Notes: generated by a model not told the origin, from the sequence alone. Counted from the first letter of the stretch, positions 1 through 7,242 are shown. The stretch is 12,422 nt of DNA from Chloroflexota bacterium (GCA_014383605.1 JACNHM010000300.1:1-12422), one strand, 5' to 3'. Made by a program: numbers and translations.

Positions 1-197
1 TTCAGTTCGGATACTTGCAGATTCAGCATGGCCGGATACATCATCAGAAACAAACAGATGCCAATGGGGATAGAGATGCCGCGAATCTGCCAGGAGTCGA
101 TGGCTTCACTGATCCCAGGCACTGTCTGGGATAGCACCACTCCGACAACCATGCAAAGCGCAACCCACAGGGCGAGATACTTTTCAAACTTGCTCAT
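1..197 (-). CDS. acr3: ACR3-type arsenite efflux permease, N-terminal part (runs off window)
   Basis: Only the first 65 codons are inside the window; the gene continues leftward past base 1. The protein opens MSKFEKYLALWVALCMVVGV, then a hydrophobic helix, a short loop with VPGISEAI, and a second helix containing PIGICLFLMMYPAML. This order matches the N-terminus of the ACR3 (bile/arsenite/riboflavin transporter) family, which exports arsenite across the inner membrane by proton-motive force. The ATG at 197-195 is preceded by a strong AAGGAGG Shine-Dalgarno sequence seven bases away. The gene lies 34 bases downstream of an ArsR repressor on the same strand, so the two form a minimal arsenic resistance operon. 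The conserved ACR3 cysteine is not in the visible part. The family call rests on the N-terminal pattern and the arsR neighbour. Confidence 0.8.
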   Translation of the reverse strand, partial: MSKFEKYLALWVALCMVVGVVLSQTVPGISEAIDSWQIRGISIPIGICLFLMMYPAMLNLQVSEL

Positions 198-231
198 TAC
201 TTTGCCTCCTTGTTTTTTGTTGATTGATTCC

Positions 232-567
232 TCAGCATTGATTACATTTCCTTGGCCCGCACGACGGCAGCCGAGGTTGAATGCGGTTGACATCCAGGAG
301 ATGGTTCATGGCCTGGTTCAGTTCTGTCAGAGCCTCTTGATCTATCGAGTAATACACCCAGCGTGCATCCTCAGGATCACGTTCGCTCTGGACCAGACCA
401 ACCTGGCGCAGAATGCGCAGATGGTGTGAGATCAGGCTGAGTGATAGTCCCAGCGACTCGGCTATCTCGCAATTGCACTGAACCCCCTCCATGAGCGTGT
501 CAAGAACGCTCAAGCGCGTGGGGTCGCTGAGCGCTTTGAGTGCCTGCGCCAAAGTTTGTGTCTTCAT
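232..567 (-). CDS. arsR: ArsR-family arsenite-responsive repressor
   Basis: A 111-residue winged-helix regulator of usual ArsR length. The N-terminal helix reads KALSDPTRLSVLDTL, followed by a C31-N-C33 pair at the start of the recognition-helix region, then SLSLISHHLRILRQVGLV, the ArsR DNA-binding signature. The CxC pair sits where classical ArsR proteins carry the arsenite-binding cysteines. The tail adds C103, C108 and C111, a possible extra metal(loid) ligand set. In the family, As(III) or Sb(III) binding releases the repressor from its operator. The gene precedes the ACR3 permease on the same strand, so it most likely autoregulates that operon. The ATG at 567 is chosen, with GAGG just upstream; a GTG at 582 would add five residues but has no ribosome site. 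Confidence 0.9.
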   Translation of the reverse strand: MKTQTLAQALKALSDPTRLSVLDTLMEGVQCNCEIAESLGLSLSLISHHLRILRQVGLVQSERDPEDARWVYYSIDQEALTELNQAMNHLLDVNRIQPRLPSCGPRKCNQC

Positions 568-617
568 GACCTCACATATCACTATGGTTAGTGCTCGATG
601 GCTGGGTGGCGCGTCGA

Positions 618-645
618 ATATAGTTTAACGTGCGTTGAATTATAT
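618..645 (-). promoter_or_regulatory. Palindromic ArsR operator overlapping the arsR-acr3 -10 box
   Basis: ATATAGTTTAACG (618-630) and the reverse complement of 633-645, ATATAATTCAACG, match at 11 of 13 positions around a two-base centre. The palindrome covers the -10 box, where a repressor would block RNA polymerase. Assignment to ArsR is inferred from position next to the arsR gene. Confidence 0.7.
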
Positions 646-666
646 CAGCAACTTCGTTTTTGTCAA
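639..666 (-). promoter_or_regulatory. Sigma70-type promoter of the arsR-acr3 operon
   Basis: On the minus strand TTGACA (666-661) is followed after 16 bases by TATAAT (644-639), two perfect consensus hexamers. The predicted start of transcription is near 632, giving a leader of about 65 bases before the arsR ATG at 567. The -10 box lies inside a palindrome, consistent with strong transcription when the repressor is released. Confidence 0.85.
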
Positions 667-715
667 ATCCGACCTTACTGCTCTGATATGACGAAGAAGG
701 GAGTATTCGAGGATG

Positions 716-739
716 ATCCGGGGCACCGTAGCCCCGGAT
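716..739. repeat. Perfect 9-bp hairpin, REP-like palindrome
   Basis: ATCCGGGGC (716-724), a six-base loop ACCGTA, then GCCCCGGAT (731-739). The stem is GC-rich and perfect. The next segment, ATCTGGG at 742-748, can also pair imperfectly with CCCGGAT at 733-739, giving an alternative fold. There is no T-tract on either side, so it looks more like an extragenic palindromic repeat than a Rho-independent terminator. It could still slow or protect the 3' end of the operon transcript arriving from the right. Confidence 0.5.
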
Positions 740-743
740 GAAT

Positions 744-783
744 CTGGGCTGTGGCGAGTGTACACCCCTGACCGCCAGCCCAG
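744..783. repeat. 8-bp inverted repeat CTGGGCTG/CAGCCCAG
   Basis: CTGGGCTG at 744-751 is exactly complementary to CAGCCCAG at 776-783, with a 24-base loop that contains the self-complementary octamer GTGTACAC (758-765). It directly follows the 716-739 hairpin, so the two may be parts of one structured repeat. Function unknown. Confidence 0.4.
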
Positions 784-978
784 TTGCAGCGGCTCACAAG
801 AGGACCTTCCGCTACTCCTTATCCACTGTGGCATGGGCAGTACCGTGATCAGGAAGGCGCGATCCATGCTTCTGTCATCAAGGGGCAGATGATAAGCGCT
901 GGTAACGTGCGTATCGTTTGGTCGAAGGTTCCTATGCCCACGGTGAGGGCAACTCGGTTCTCATTGTGTGCTCCATTA

Positions 979-1530
979 TCACGATCCCTTCTTGCCGATG
1001 GCGGGCATATCCACAGCCAGCAGTTCGGCCAGTTGAGCCAATTGCGGGGCGTGTTGGGGCTCTTGAAGCGGGGTGCAATCCTCCAGTCTCACGTGACCCA
1101 TCATCAACTTGGTGGCAAAGATAAAACAGGTCGGCTGGCCGCAGGCTTTGCAGTTGGTCTGCGGAAGGAGTTTGTAAATCTCCATTGGCCCCGGCCTCTT
1201 GTGCATCTCATAGTCCGGCTCAATCTCCTCCCGCCGCCTCCAGGTGCGGTTGACCAGGTCGACCAGCCCTTTCGCTACGTTCTCCGCCTGCGTCCGGTCC
1301 TCCAGGTGGCCGATGGCGATTTTGTAGGGCCAGAAGGCGATGTTGCGCCCGCCCTTCTTCCAGGTCAGAGAGGGCGCATTGGCGATGTACACCGCGCCGC
1401 GCAGGGTGCGGTTCAGGTAGGGCAGCACCGGGCTGATGTCTACCTGGAGACGGACGATAGCGGCAAACTCCTCGGCCCCCGGCTCGCAGGGCACGCTTTC
1501 TACTTCCAGATCATAGTTCTCGATCAGCAT
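979..1530 (-). CDS. Small 4Fe-4S protein with CoFeSP/RnfB-type cluster motif
   Basis: A 183-residue protein and the last gene of the long operon. The C-terminal part carries C127-x2-C130-x4-C135-x16-C152 within NCKACGQPTCFIFATKL, the pattern of the 4Fe-4S domain found in corrinoid iron-sulfur proteins and RnfB-like proteins (Pfam PF04060 type). The N-terminal about 115 residues form a separate domain with VDISPVLPYLNRTL and LTWKKGGRNIAFWPYKIAI, which I recognise from uncharacterised Fe-S cluster proteins of anaerobes but cannot assign a reaction. There are no membrane segments, so it should be cytoplasmic. The ATG at 1530 has an excellent GAGGTGATC ribosome site; the TTG at 1548 is rejected. 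The start lies 14 bases after the permease stop. Electron transfer or redox sensing is likely; the partner is unknown. Confidence 0.85.
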   Translation of the reverse strand: MLIENYDLEVESVPCEPGAEEFAAIVRLQVDISPVLPYLNRTLRGAVYIANAPSLTWKKGGRNIAFWPYKIAIGHLEDRTQAENVAKGLVDLVNRTWRRREEIEPDYEMHKRPGPMEIYKLLPQTNCKACGQPTCFIFATKLMMGHVRLEDCTPLQEPQHAPQLAQLAELLAVDMPAIGKKGS

Positions 1531-1544
1531 CGGATCACCTCGAT

Positions 1545-2276
1545 TCAATCCAAGCGTCGCGCCAGGACGCGCACGGCCAGGGCGAATAAGACGACGGCAA
1601 ACGCTCCCAGTATCAGCAGATCGAGCGCAGCTTCAAGGGGCGAGCCGCCAGCCAGCGCCGTGTGCAGCACTTCCACGGAATAGGTCAGCGGCAGGAGGCG
1701 GGCGACGACCTGCAAGCCCGGCGGTAGCGACGCCACCGGCACAAACACGCCACCCAGGAACATCATGGGGAAGCGGATGAAGTTAGCCAGGGTCTGGGCC
1801 TCGAAGACCTCTTTCACGGCCACCGAAACGAACGCTCCCAGCGCCGAAAAGGTCGCCGCCGAAAACAGCAAGGCCAGGACGAGCAGAAGCCAGTTGACAC
1901 CGTTTGCACCGAAGGCGCCCAGCACGATAACCAGCACGACCAGCGTCACCGTCAGCCCAAAGACTATCCCACCCAGCAATTTGCCCGCCAGGAGCGCCGG
2001 CAGGCGCACCGGCGCCAGGAGCAGCCGTTCCAGCGCCCCGACTCGCCGCTCGAAGACAATGACAATGGCTTCCATCGAGCTGGTGCCGAACAAGAGGGTC
2101 AGGCCCAGCAGCCCCGGCACCAGCCCGCGCAGGTCGCCTGGATTGCGGATGGCAAAGGCCAGGACGAAGGCGAAGGGGAACAGGATGCCCCAACTGATGT
2201 TAGGAGGTTTGAAGTAGTAGGCACGCAAGTCTTTCAAACCGATGTAAAACATGCCCCGCAGATCATCCGCCAGCAT
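1545..2276 (-). CDS. ABC-2 type exporter permease (pair 2)
   Basis: A 243-residue integral membrane protein with about six hydrophobic segments, the size and layout of DrrB/ABC-2 permeases. A short cytoplasmic N-terminus is followed by a first helix near ISWGILFPFAFVLAFAI, then the family's ERRVGALERLLLAPV coupling segment near residues 76-90. Later come FSALGAFVSVAV and the loop FLGGVFVPVASLPPGLQ before the last helices. It should be the membrane half of an exporter driven by the ATPase encoded just upstream, whose stop it overlaps by 14 bases. AAGGAGG lies five bases before the ATG. Substrate unknown: the family moves drugs, lipids, polysaccharides or peptides. It resembles the permease at 4431-5195 in size and motifs, suggesting an old duplication. 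Confidence 0.9.
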   Translation of the reverse strand: MLADDLRGMFYIGLKDLRAYYFKPPNISWGILFPFAFVLAFAIRNPGDLRGLVPGLLGLTLLFGTSSMEAIVIVFERRVGALERLLLAPVRLPALLAGKLLGGIVFGLTVTLVVLVIVLGAFGANGVNWLLLVLALLFSAATFSALGAFVSVAVKEVFEAQTLANFIRFPMMFLGGVFVPVASLPPGLQVVARLLPLTYSVEVLHTALAGGSPLEAALDLLILGAFAVVLFALAVRVLARRLD

Positions 2277-3222
2277 TGCCGCCTCCTTTACCCCCCTTCT
2301 CAGCCAGCATCACCTCGCTGCTGAGGCCGGTGAGCCTCACGAATACATCCTCCAACGTCGGGCGGCCGGTGTTGACAGCCAGCACGTGTCGGCCATCGGC
2401 TGTGGCCTGTGCCAGCGCTGCCTTGACCGTCGCAGCCACATCGTCACCGTCGAAGCGGGCTGTCCTGACGGCGCCGTCACCGTCGGCCAGGGTCACTTCA
2501 ACAGTCGTTGTGCCCTCCACGCTCGCTTTGAGCCCTTCCACCGTGTCCAGGGCGACGATGCGCCCCCGGACGATGATGGCGATACGGTCGCACAGCCGCT
2601 CCGCCTCCTCCAGATAGTGGGTGGTCAGGAAGACCGTCACCCCCTCGTCCCGCAGACTGGCGATCATCCGCCGCAGGTTGCGGGCGCTCATCACGTCCAG
2701 GCCGGTGGTGGGCTCGTCCAGGAAGAGCAGAGGGGGGCGATGGGCCAGGGCAGCGGCAATGGTCAGCGCTCGCTTCATGCCCCGGGAGAGTTTGGCAAAG
2801 GGCGTGTCCCGTTTCTCGCTGAGGCGAAAGCGTGCCAGCAGTTCTTCAGCCCGTGTCGCCCGCTCGCTGCGCGGCACACCGTAGAGTTGCATGGCGAAGA
2901 CCAGGTTGTCGAAAGCCGACAGTTCGTCGTACAGGTTTGACTGTTCCGGCACGACGCCAATGTGTTTCTTGATGCGCGTCACGTCGGCAGCCAGGTCGAA
3001 GCCCAGGACGCGCGCTTCGCCGGAGGTCGGACGCGTCAGGCCGGTCAGCATGCGGATGGTCGTCGTCTTGCCGGCGCCGTTGGGCCCCAGGAAGCCGAAG
3101 ACCTCCCCCTGGCGCACGGTGAAGTCTATGCTGTCCACGGCGCGCACCGGGGGCCTCCTCTTGCCCGTCTGGTAGACCTTGGTCAACCCTGAGACTTCGA
3201 TGACGTTGGCTCGTTCAGGCAT
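2263..3222 (-). CDS. ABC exporter ATPase, DrrA-like (pair 2)
   Basis: A 319-residue nucleotide-binding subunit. Walker A GPNGAGKT is at residues 46-53, the signature LSRGM at 145-149, Walker B LLFLDE at 165-170 with D-loop TTGLD, and the H-loop histidine in LTTHYLEEAERLCDR near 202. The last about 80 residues form the extra C-terminal domain typical of DrrA-like ATPases and end in the LEDVFVRLTG box. It should hydrolyse ATP at the inner face of the membrane to power the adjacent permease. The ATG at 3222 is chosen because the sequence from MPERANVIEV matches the family start and GGAG precedes it; an upstream in-frame start at 3267 lies inside the preceding gene. The gene overlaps the transporter stop at 3215 by eight bases, so translation is probably coupled. 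Confidence 0.93.
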   Translation of the reverse strand: MPERANVIEVSGLTKVYQTGKRRPPVRAVDSIDFTVRQGEVFGFLGPNGAGKTTTIRMLTGLTRPTSGEARVLGFDLAADVTRIKKHIGVVPEQSNLYDELSAFDNLVFAMQLYGVPRSERATRAEELLARFRLSEKRDTPFAKLSRGMKRALTIAAALAHRPPLLFLDEPTTGLDVMSARNLRRMIASLRDEGVTVFLTTHYLEEAERLCDRIAIIVRGRIVALDTVEGLKASVEGTTTVEVTLADGDGAVRTARFDGDDVAATVKAALAQATADGRHVLAVNTGRPTLEDVFVRLTGLSSEVMLAEKGGKGGGNAGG

Positions 3223-4414
3223 CTTGCATCGCTCCGCGCAGTCTGGGACAGGCACAGGGCAACACACCCCGGTGGCGCAGTTCTCGCACCAGATAGGCCG
3301 CGGCCAGTCCGGCTGCGAAGCCCACAGCCATGTTGGTCACCACCGAGAGGGCGGCGGTGAACAGGGCCAGCCGCAGGCCCCAGCCCTTCAGACCAAGTAC
3401 CACCTTGCCCAGCTCAATCCCCACCAGGAACATCATCGCCCCCACCAGCGGCATGGGGAAGGCCGCCAGCAGGTTGCCGATGGACTTCCCCAGGAACAGC
3501 CCCAGGGAGATCTCGATCAGCCCTTCGATGATGTTCGTGCCCCCGGTGCGGGCGCCGAAGTAGTATTGCCCGGCCAGCCCCCCGGCGCCGTGGCACAGGG
3601 GCATGCCCCCGAAGAAAGCCGGAATCACGTTCATGAAGCCCATGTTCAGCATCAGCCGTTCTTCGCTCACCGGCTTGTCCGGGAAGTAGTCCCGGATGAG
3701 GGCGACGGTGGCGATGACAGCGTTGGTGATGGAAAGCGGGATCTGGGCGAAGCCAGCCACGAGCATGGCTCGCCACACATTGTCCAGGCGGGGCAGAGTG
3801 AGAGGCGGCAGGGTGATGGCCAGCTCCAGCGACCGCCCCAGTTGACCCTGCCAGGCGATGATGCCCACCCCCAGCAGCATGAGCACGATGGCCGCCGGGG
3901 CGTAGCGGTTCTCCCGCAGGAGAAGCACGATGGCGATGGCCACCAGCCCCAGAAGCGGGGCAGGGCGCATCATTTTGAGCCCCTCCCAGGCCAGCATGAT
4001 CCCCAGGGCCAGTTGGATGCCCCGCACCACGAACATAGGCGTCCAGCGCACGATGTGGCGCATCAGCCCGGTCAAGGCCAGGACGAACCAGGTGATCCCC
4101 AGGCCCAGCCCCGAGGCATAGACCAGGGGAGCCGGCCACCTCTGAGAGATGGCGGCCACGGCGATGACCTTCTTGGGCTCCACGGGCATGGGCAGGCGGT
4201 AGACCAGGCCGGTGGCGATGTTGACCAATCCCATCCAGATGAACAACCCGGCCGGATCGAGGCCGCAGACCACGATGTAGCCGATGGCCAGGGGGAACAG
4301 CGTGCCGAAATCCCCCATGGAGCCGGCCAGTTCCCGCAAGTTGAACTCGAAGTCCTTGTGCTGCCTCTTGGGGCCCTTCCCTTCGGTTACTCCGCGACCC
4401 TCATGTTCCGTCAT
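3215..4414 (-). CDS. MOT1-type molybdate/sulfate permease
   Basis: A 399-residue polytopic membrane protein with about ten hydrophobic segments. Two signature regions identify the MOT1 (MFS_MOT1, SulP-related) family: GSMGDFGTLFPLAIGYI near residues 31-47 with PMPVEPKKVIAVAAI near 75-89, and the second-half repeat MPLCHGAGGLAGQYYFGART at 271-290. Characterised members take up molybdate; many bacterial ones are listed as putative sulfate transporters. The ATG at 4414 follows AAGGG, 16 bases after the stop of ABC permease 1; an in-frame GTG at 4429 is an alternative. Its place between two ABC exporter pairs is unusual, because high-affinity molybdate uptake normally uses ModABC. Whether it carries molybdate, sulfate or another oxyanion such as tungstate or arsenate cannot be told from sequence. 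Confidence 0.87.
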   Translation of the reverse strand: MTEHEGRGVTEGKGPKRQHKDFEFNLRELAGSMGDFGTLFPLAIGYIVVCGLDPAGLFIWMGLVNIATGLVYRLPMPVEPKKVIAVAAISQRWPAPLVYASGLGLGITWFVLALTGLMRHIVRWTPMFVVRGIQLALGIMLAWEGLKMMRPAPLLGLVAIAIVLLLRENRYAPAAIVLMLLGVGIIAWQGQLGRSLELAITLPPLTLPRLDNVWRAMLVAGFAQIPLSITNAVIATVALIRDYFPDKPVSEERLMLNMGFMNVIPAFFGGMPLCHGAGGLAGQYYFGARTGGTNIIEGLIEISLGLFLGKSIGNLLAAFPMPLVGAMMFLVGIELGKVVLGLKGWGLRLALFTAALSVVTNMAVGFAAGLAAAYLVRELRHRGVLPCACPRLRGAMQDA

Positions 4415-4430
4415 AGCACCCTTCGCCACA

Positions 4431-5195
4431 TCAGTACCCCAGTCGCCGGCCCCGCCGATGCATCCACACCGGCGGCACCATGAACAGGATACCGCTTGCC
4501 AGAAGCACAAGCAGGTCCAGCCAGGGGTTGAGCAGGCCCTTCCCCAACACGGCGTGGTTCATCAGGTCCTGGGCGTAGGTCAGCGGCGAGAGGTAGGCCA
4601 CCGCCCGCGCTCCTGGCGCCATCTCCGTCAGCGGAATGAAGACGCCGCTGATGAACAGCAGCCCCCAGCGCAAGAGGGTGCTGGGCATCTGTACGTCGCC
4701 GGGATTGCGCGTGGGGATGGAGCCAAAGATCAGGCCCAGGGCAGAGAAGGAGAACGATCCCAGGATAACCCCGGCCACCAGCAGCCAGGGCTGGGCGATA
4801 GTTGCCCCGAAGGCCACCACGCCGACGAGCAAGGAGAAGACGGACACGCTAATGGCGAAGAGGGCGCCCACCGCCGCCTTGCTCAGGAGCAGAGTCAGGA
4901 GTGACATCGGCGCGGCCAGCAGCCGGTCGTAGGTACCCAGTCGCCGCTCCAGGGGGATGATGAACGGCCCGGCAGCCGCCGCCGTAAAGAAGGTGGTCAG
5001 GGCCAACAGCCGGGCCACGCCCTGGGCAGCCGCCATCTCCCGTCGCACCGAGAAAGAGAAGAACATGAAGAACGGCATCATGAAGCCGAACATGATCATC
5101 CCCGGTCGGAGATAATGAACTTTCACGTCCTTCACGATCACCACCCAGGCCTGGGCCAGTTCGTCTTGTAGCCGTTGCAGCAGTGCGCCTTTCAT
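4431..5195 (-). CDS. ABC-2 type exporter permease (pair 1)
   Basis: A 254-residue membrane protein with about six helices, including PGMIMFGFMMPFFMFFSF near residue 31, LLALTTFFTAAAAGPFII, SVFSLLVGVVAFGATI, SFSFSALGLIFG and the loop FISGVFIPLTEMAPGAR. The segment PLERRLGTYDRLLAAPMS after the second helix is the usual ABC-2 coupling element and parallels ERRVGALERLLLAPV in the second permease. The ATG at 5195 overlaps the ATPase stop by four bases (ATGA), a classic translational coupling, and GGGAGGTG lies five bases upstream. The longer frame back to 5414 is antisense-like filler inside the ATPase gene and is rejected. Partner: the ATPase at 5192-6211. Substrate unknown. Confidence 0.91.
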   Translation of the reverse strand: MKGALLQRLQDELAQAWVVIVKDVKVHYLRPGMIMFGFMMPFFMFFSFSVRREMAAAQGVARLLALTTFFTAAAAGPFIIPLERRLGTYDRLLAAPMSLLTLLLSKAAVGALFAISVSVFSLLVGVVAFGATIAQPWLLVAGVILGSFSFSALGLIFGSIPTRNPGDVQMPSTLLRWGLLFISGVFIPLTEMAPGARAVAYLSPLTYAQDLMNHAVLGKGLLNPWLDLLVLLASGILFMVPPVWMHRRGRRLGY

Positions 5196-6211
5196 CGTCC
5201 ACCTCCCATTTGCCCTTTCATCCCTCGTCGCCGGGGCTTTTCTCCCTGCATTTCGTGGCGCACCGTTCCCACCTGTTGGCCGGTGAGTTCCAGGAACACG
5301 TCCTCCAGGCTGGGCCCCAGCGTGCTGAGGTTGATCACCTTCAGGCTGTTCGCCCGGGCATAGTCCATCACCTGGGGCAGCAAAACCGAGGGGTCTTCGG
5401 TGTACAGCCGCCACTTGTCGCCCATCTTGACCGCGGTGGTCACCCCCGGCAGTGCCGCCAGCGCTTCACCGTGGGTTTGGCCGTCCGGCTCCAACGCCAC
5501 CTCCACCGACTGCACCCGCCGGAAGGCCGCCTTCAGCCGCTCCGGGGTGTCAATGGCCGCGATCTGCCCGTGGTCAATGATGGCCACCCGATCGCAGAGT
5601 TGATTCGCCTCCTCGATCTGGTGGGTGGTCAGGAAGATGGTAGTGCCTTCGGCGTTGAGCTGACGGATCAGGTCGCGGATGGCATGGGCGCTCTGGACGT
5701 CCAGCCCCGGCGTAGGCTCGTCCAGGAAAAGGAGTGTCGGCCGGTGGATGATGGCCATGGCGATGCTCAGGCGGCGGCGCATTCCCTTGGAAAAGTTCTC
5801 TACCTTGACGTCCCGCTTCTCCCACAGACCAAATGTTTCCAACAACTGCTGCGCCCGTTCCGCCCGCTCGGCGCGAGGTACCCGGTAGAGTTGGGCGGTG
5901 AACATCAGGTTGTCCCAGGCGCTCAGCTCGGTGTAGACGTTGGACTCCTCCGGCACCAGGCCCATCTGTCGCTTGACCGGATAGGCATCGCGGGCCAGGT
6001 CGTGGCCATTGATGATGATGTGGCCCTCGGTCGGCTCCAGCAGTGTGGTCAGCATGCGCTGGGTGGTCGTCTTGCCCGCACCGTTGGGCCCCAGAAAGCC
6101 AAAGACCTCGCCCTGATGCACGGCGAAGTTGATGTGGTCCACGGCCAGCACGCCGGAGTCCGGCGGGCCATACACCTTGGTCAGGTCATTCACTTCGATG
6201 GCATGGTTCAT
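5192..6211 (-). CDS. ABC exporter ATPase, DrrA-like (pair 1)
   Basis: A 339-residue ATP-binding subunit. Walker A GPNGAGKT at residues 41-48, signature FSKGM at 140-144, Walker B LLFLDE at 160-165 with TPGLD, and H-loop LTTHQIEEANQLCDR around His197. A C-terminal domain of roughly 110 residues ends in the LEDVFLELTG box of DrrA-type ATPases, then a basic tail rich in Arg, Lys and Gly. Overall motif spacing follows the second ATPase of the operon. The ATG at 6211 has GGAGGT nine bases upstream and lies seven bases after the deacetylase stop. It should energise the permease encoded directly after it. Whether the two ATPases and two permeases form two separate exporters or one mixed complex is open. 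Confidence 0.94.
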   Translation of the reverse strand: MNHAIEVNDLTKVYGPPDSGVLAVDHINFAVHQGEVFGFLGPNGAGKTTTQRMLTTLLEPTEGHIIINGHDLARDAYPVKRQMGLVPEESNVYTELSAWDNLMFTAQLYRVPRAERAERAQQLLETFGLWEKRDVKVENFSKGMRRRLSIAMAIIHRPTLLFLDEPTPGLDVQSAHAIRDLIRQLNAEGTTIFLTTHQIEEANQLCDRVAIIDHGQIAAIDTPERLKAAFRRVQSVEVALEPDGQTHGEALAALPGVTTAVKMGDKWRLYTEDPSVLLPQVMDYARANSLKVINLSTLGPSLEDVFLELTGQQVGTVRHEMQGEKPRRRGMKGQMGGGR

Positions 6212-6218
6212 CGGTTGT

Positions 6219-6962
6219 CTACCTCCACTGAAGAGATACCGGTGTGAACAAGTCGTCTTCCATCCGCGCCTGCGCCCGCCGAAAGTGCTCTCTCCCCAGA
6301 AACAGGCGCTGCTTCTCCTCCGGCGCGGCCAGGATAGGCGAGTTGCCCAGCTGCGTGCGGTGGCAACGGATGGCGGCCAGCTTCTGCTCCCAGACGGCTG
6401 TCACGTCCACCGCCAGGGTCACTTCCTCGTCGGGGGTGGTATGCAGGTGAGTCAGCCCCAGGGCTTCAGCCACCGAACGAGGCACGGCCAGGTGGTAGAG
6501 CGCGGCCGGCGCGTCCGGCCCCAGGGCAGCCGCCCGTTCGAAAGCCAATGCCGCCCAGTGGCTTACGGCGATGTGGTCGGGATGGCCAGAGAGGCCATCG
6601 GGCGGCCAGGTGAGGAGCACCTGAGGCCGCAGTTCCCGGATGGCCGCCAGCACCTGGGCCACAGCTTCTTCCTCGTCCACGCCGGCCAGGGCGCCGTCGT
6701 GGTAATCCAGCAAGATGAGCGGCCCGATGCCCAGGGCGCGACAAGCACACTTCAACTCAGCCTGCCGCACCTGGCTCGCCTGCTGCGAGGTCAGACCCGG
6801 CACTCCGGCCTCGCCTCGGGTGGCGCACAGCACCCAGACCCGCACGCCATGTTGGGCCAACAAGGCCAGCGTCCCACCGCAGCGAAACGACTCGTCGTCG
6901 GGATGAGCGAAGACGGCCAGCAACTTTGAGCCGGTCACTGCTTGGCCCGCCGTCGTCGCCAT
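6219..6962 (-). CDS. LmbE/PIG-L family N-deacetylase
   Basis: A 247-residue enzyme with the LmbE/PIG-L fold. The metal-binding motif AHPDDE is at residues 19-24 after a hydrophobic strand (KLLAVF), and the third ligand motif HPDH is at 127-130 in GLSGHPDHIAV. Members are zinc-dependent hydrolases that remove acetyl groups from N-acetylglucosamine conjugates, for example in mycothiol or bacillithiol synthesis (MshB, BshB), glycolipids or antibiotics. The substrate here cannot be named, but the thiol and metal theme of the neighbourhood makes a sugar-thiol or glycoconjugate role plausible. The ATG at 6962 overlaps the upstream small gene by 28 bases and has only a weak GGA site. The in-frame GTG at 6938, sharing GTGA with the upstream stop, is a serious alternative and would give the usual short N-terminus. 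Confidence 0.9.
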   Translation of the reverse strand: MATTAGQAVTGSKLLAVFAHPDDESFRCGGTLALLAQHGVRVWVLCATRGEAGVPGLTSQQASQVRQAELKCACRALGIGPLILLDYHDGALAGVDEEEAVAQVLAAIRELRPQVLLTWPPDGLSGHPDHIAVSHWAALAFERAAALGPDAPAALYHLAVPRSVAEALGLTHLHTTPDEEVTLAVDVTAVWEQKLAAIRCHRTQLGNSPILAAPEEKQRLFLGREHFRRAQARMEDDLFTPVSLQWR

Positions 6963-7177
6963 TTGGTCCAGTACGGTAACAAGAGCAGATAGGCACCGGT
7001 CAGGGCCAGGCACAGCATCAAGACCTGTTGGACTATCTGAACCCGATTCACGATCTCCACCGTTGCCTGTCCTGCTGGCGTCAGTCTCAAGACAAAGAAG
7101 ACCGGAATCAGGATGACCGTGGGCACGGCAAGCCAGCGGTGAACCTTGCGCACATAGCGATTTAGAAACTTGCTCAT
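6935..7177 (-). CDS. Small two-helix membrane protein, PepSY-associated-like
   Basis: An 80-residue protein. The basic, amphipathic start MSKFLNRYVRKVHRWLAVPT leads into a hydrophobic helix (VILIPVFFVLRL), a short polar loop (TPAGQATVEIVNRVQ), a second helix (QQVLMLCLALTGAYLLLLPYW) and a very basic tail (KWRRRRAKQ), so both ends probably face the cytoplasm. The RKVHRWLA start resembles the N-terminal segment of PepSY-associated membrane proteins, but the PepSY domain itself is absent. The ATG at 7177 has GAGGG upstream. The 82-base gap before it carries a six-base stem (7223-7228/7237-7242) but no promoter that I can support. The function is unknown; an accessory to the exporters or a small redox membrane component are guesses. 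Confidence 0.7.
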   Translation of the reverse strand: MSKFLNRYVRKVHRWLAVPTVILIPVFFVLRLTPAGQATVEIVNRVQIVQQVLMLCLALTGAYLLLLPYWTKWRRRRAKQ

Positions 7178-7222
7178 GTACCCTCGTATCCGCAAAGGTA
7201 TCCGCCCCGTAGAGGGACATGA

Positions 7223-7242
7223 GAGAGGCCGATTGACCTCTC
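7223..7242. repeat. Short inverted repeat in the gap before the two-helix protein gene
   Basis: GAGAGG (7223-7228) and CCTCTC (7237-7242) can form a six-base-pair stem with an eight-base loop in the only sizeable gap (7178-7259) inside the PadR operon. No T-tract follows on the minus strand. It might tune transcription between the two regulatory genes and the transporter part, but this is speculative. Confidence 0.3.

Larger units (their letters stand above)
668..978. other. Gene-free stretch with palindromes, no convincing coding region
   Basis: About 310 bases between the arsR promoter and the 3' end of the long minus-strand operon. Six-frame reading gives only short, low-complexity frames with no recognisable motif. 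The stretch holds a nine-base-pair perfect hairpin at 716-739 and an eight-base inverted repeat at 744-751/776-783. No poly-U run follows either, so neither is a standard intrinsic terminator. It may be a decayed gene or mobile-element remnant, but I cannot identify one. Confidence 0.5.

Noticed and set aside
716..739. Rho-independent terminator
   Set aside because: The stem is strong, but neither strand has a following T-tract, so it is listed only as a palindromic repeat.
640..867. 75-residue minus-strand frame in the gene-free stretch
   Set aside because: It reads across the arsR promoter, has no recognisable domain and no ribosome site.
784..1683. 299-residue plus-strand open frame over the Fe-S protein
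   Set aside because: It spans a non-coding stretch and two real minus-strand genes, lacks motifs and has no ribosome site; a shadow of GC-rich DNA.
3179..4483. 434-residue plus-strand open frame opposite the MOT1 permease
   Set aside because: It is rich in His, Gln, Gly and Pro from the complement of a membrane protein gene, has no motif, and the minus-strand frame carries clear family signatures.
5183..6247. 354-residue plus-strand open frame over ABC ATPase 1
   Set aside because: Antisense to an ATPase with all Walker and signature motifs; composition is that of a complement strand.
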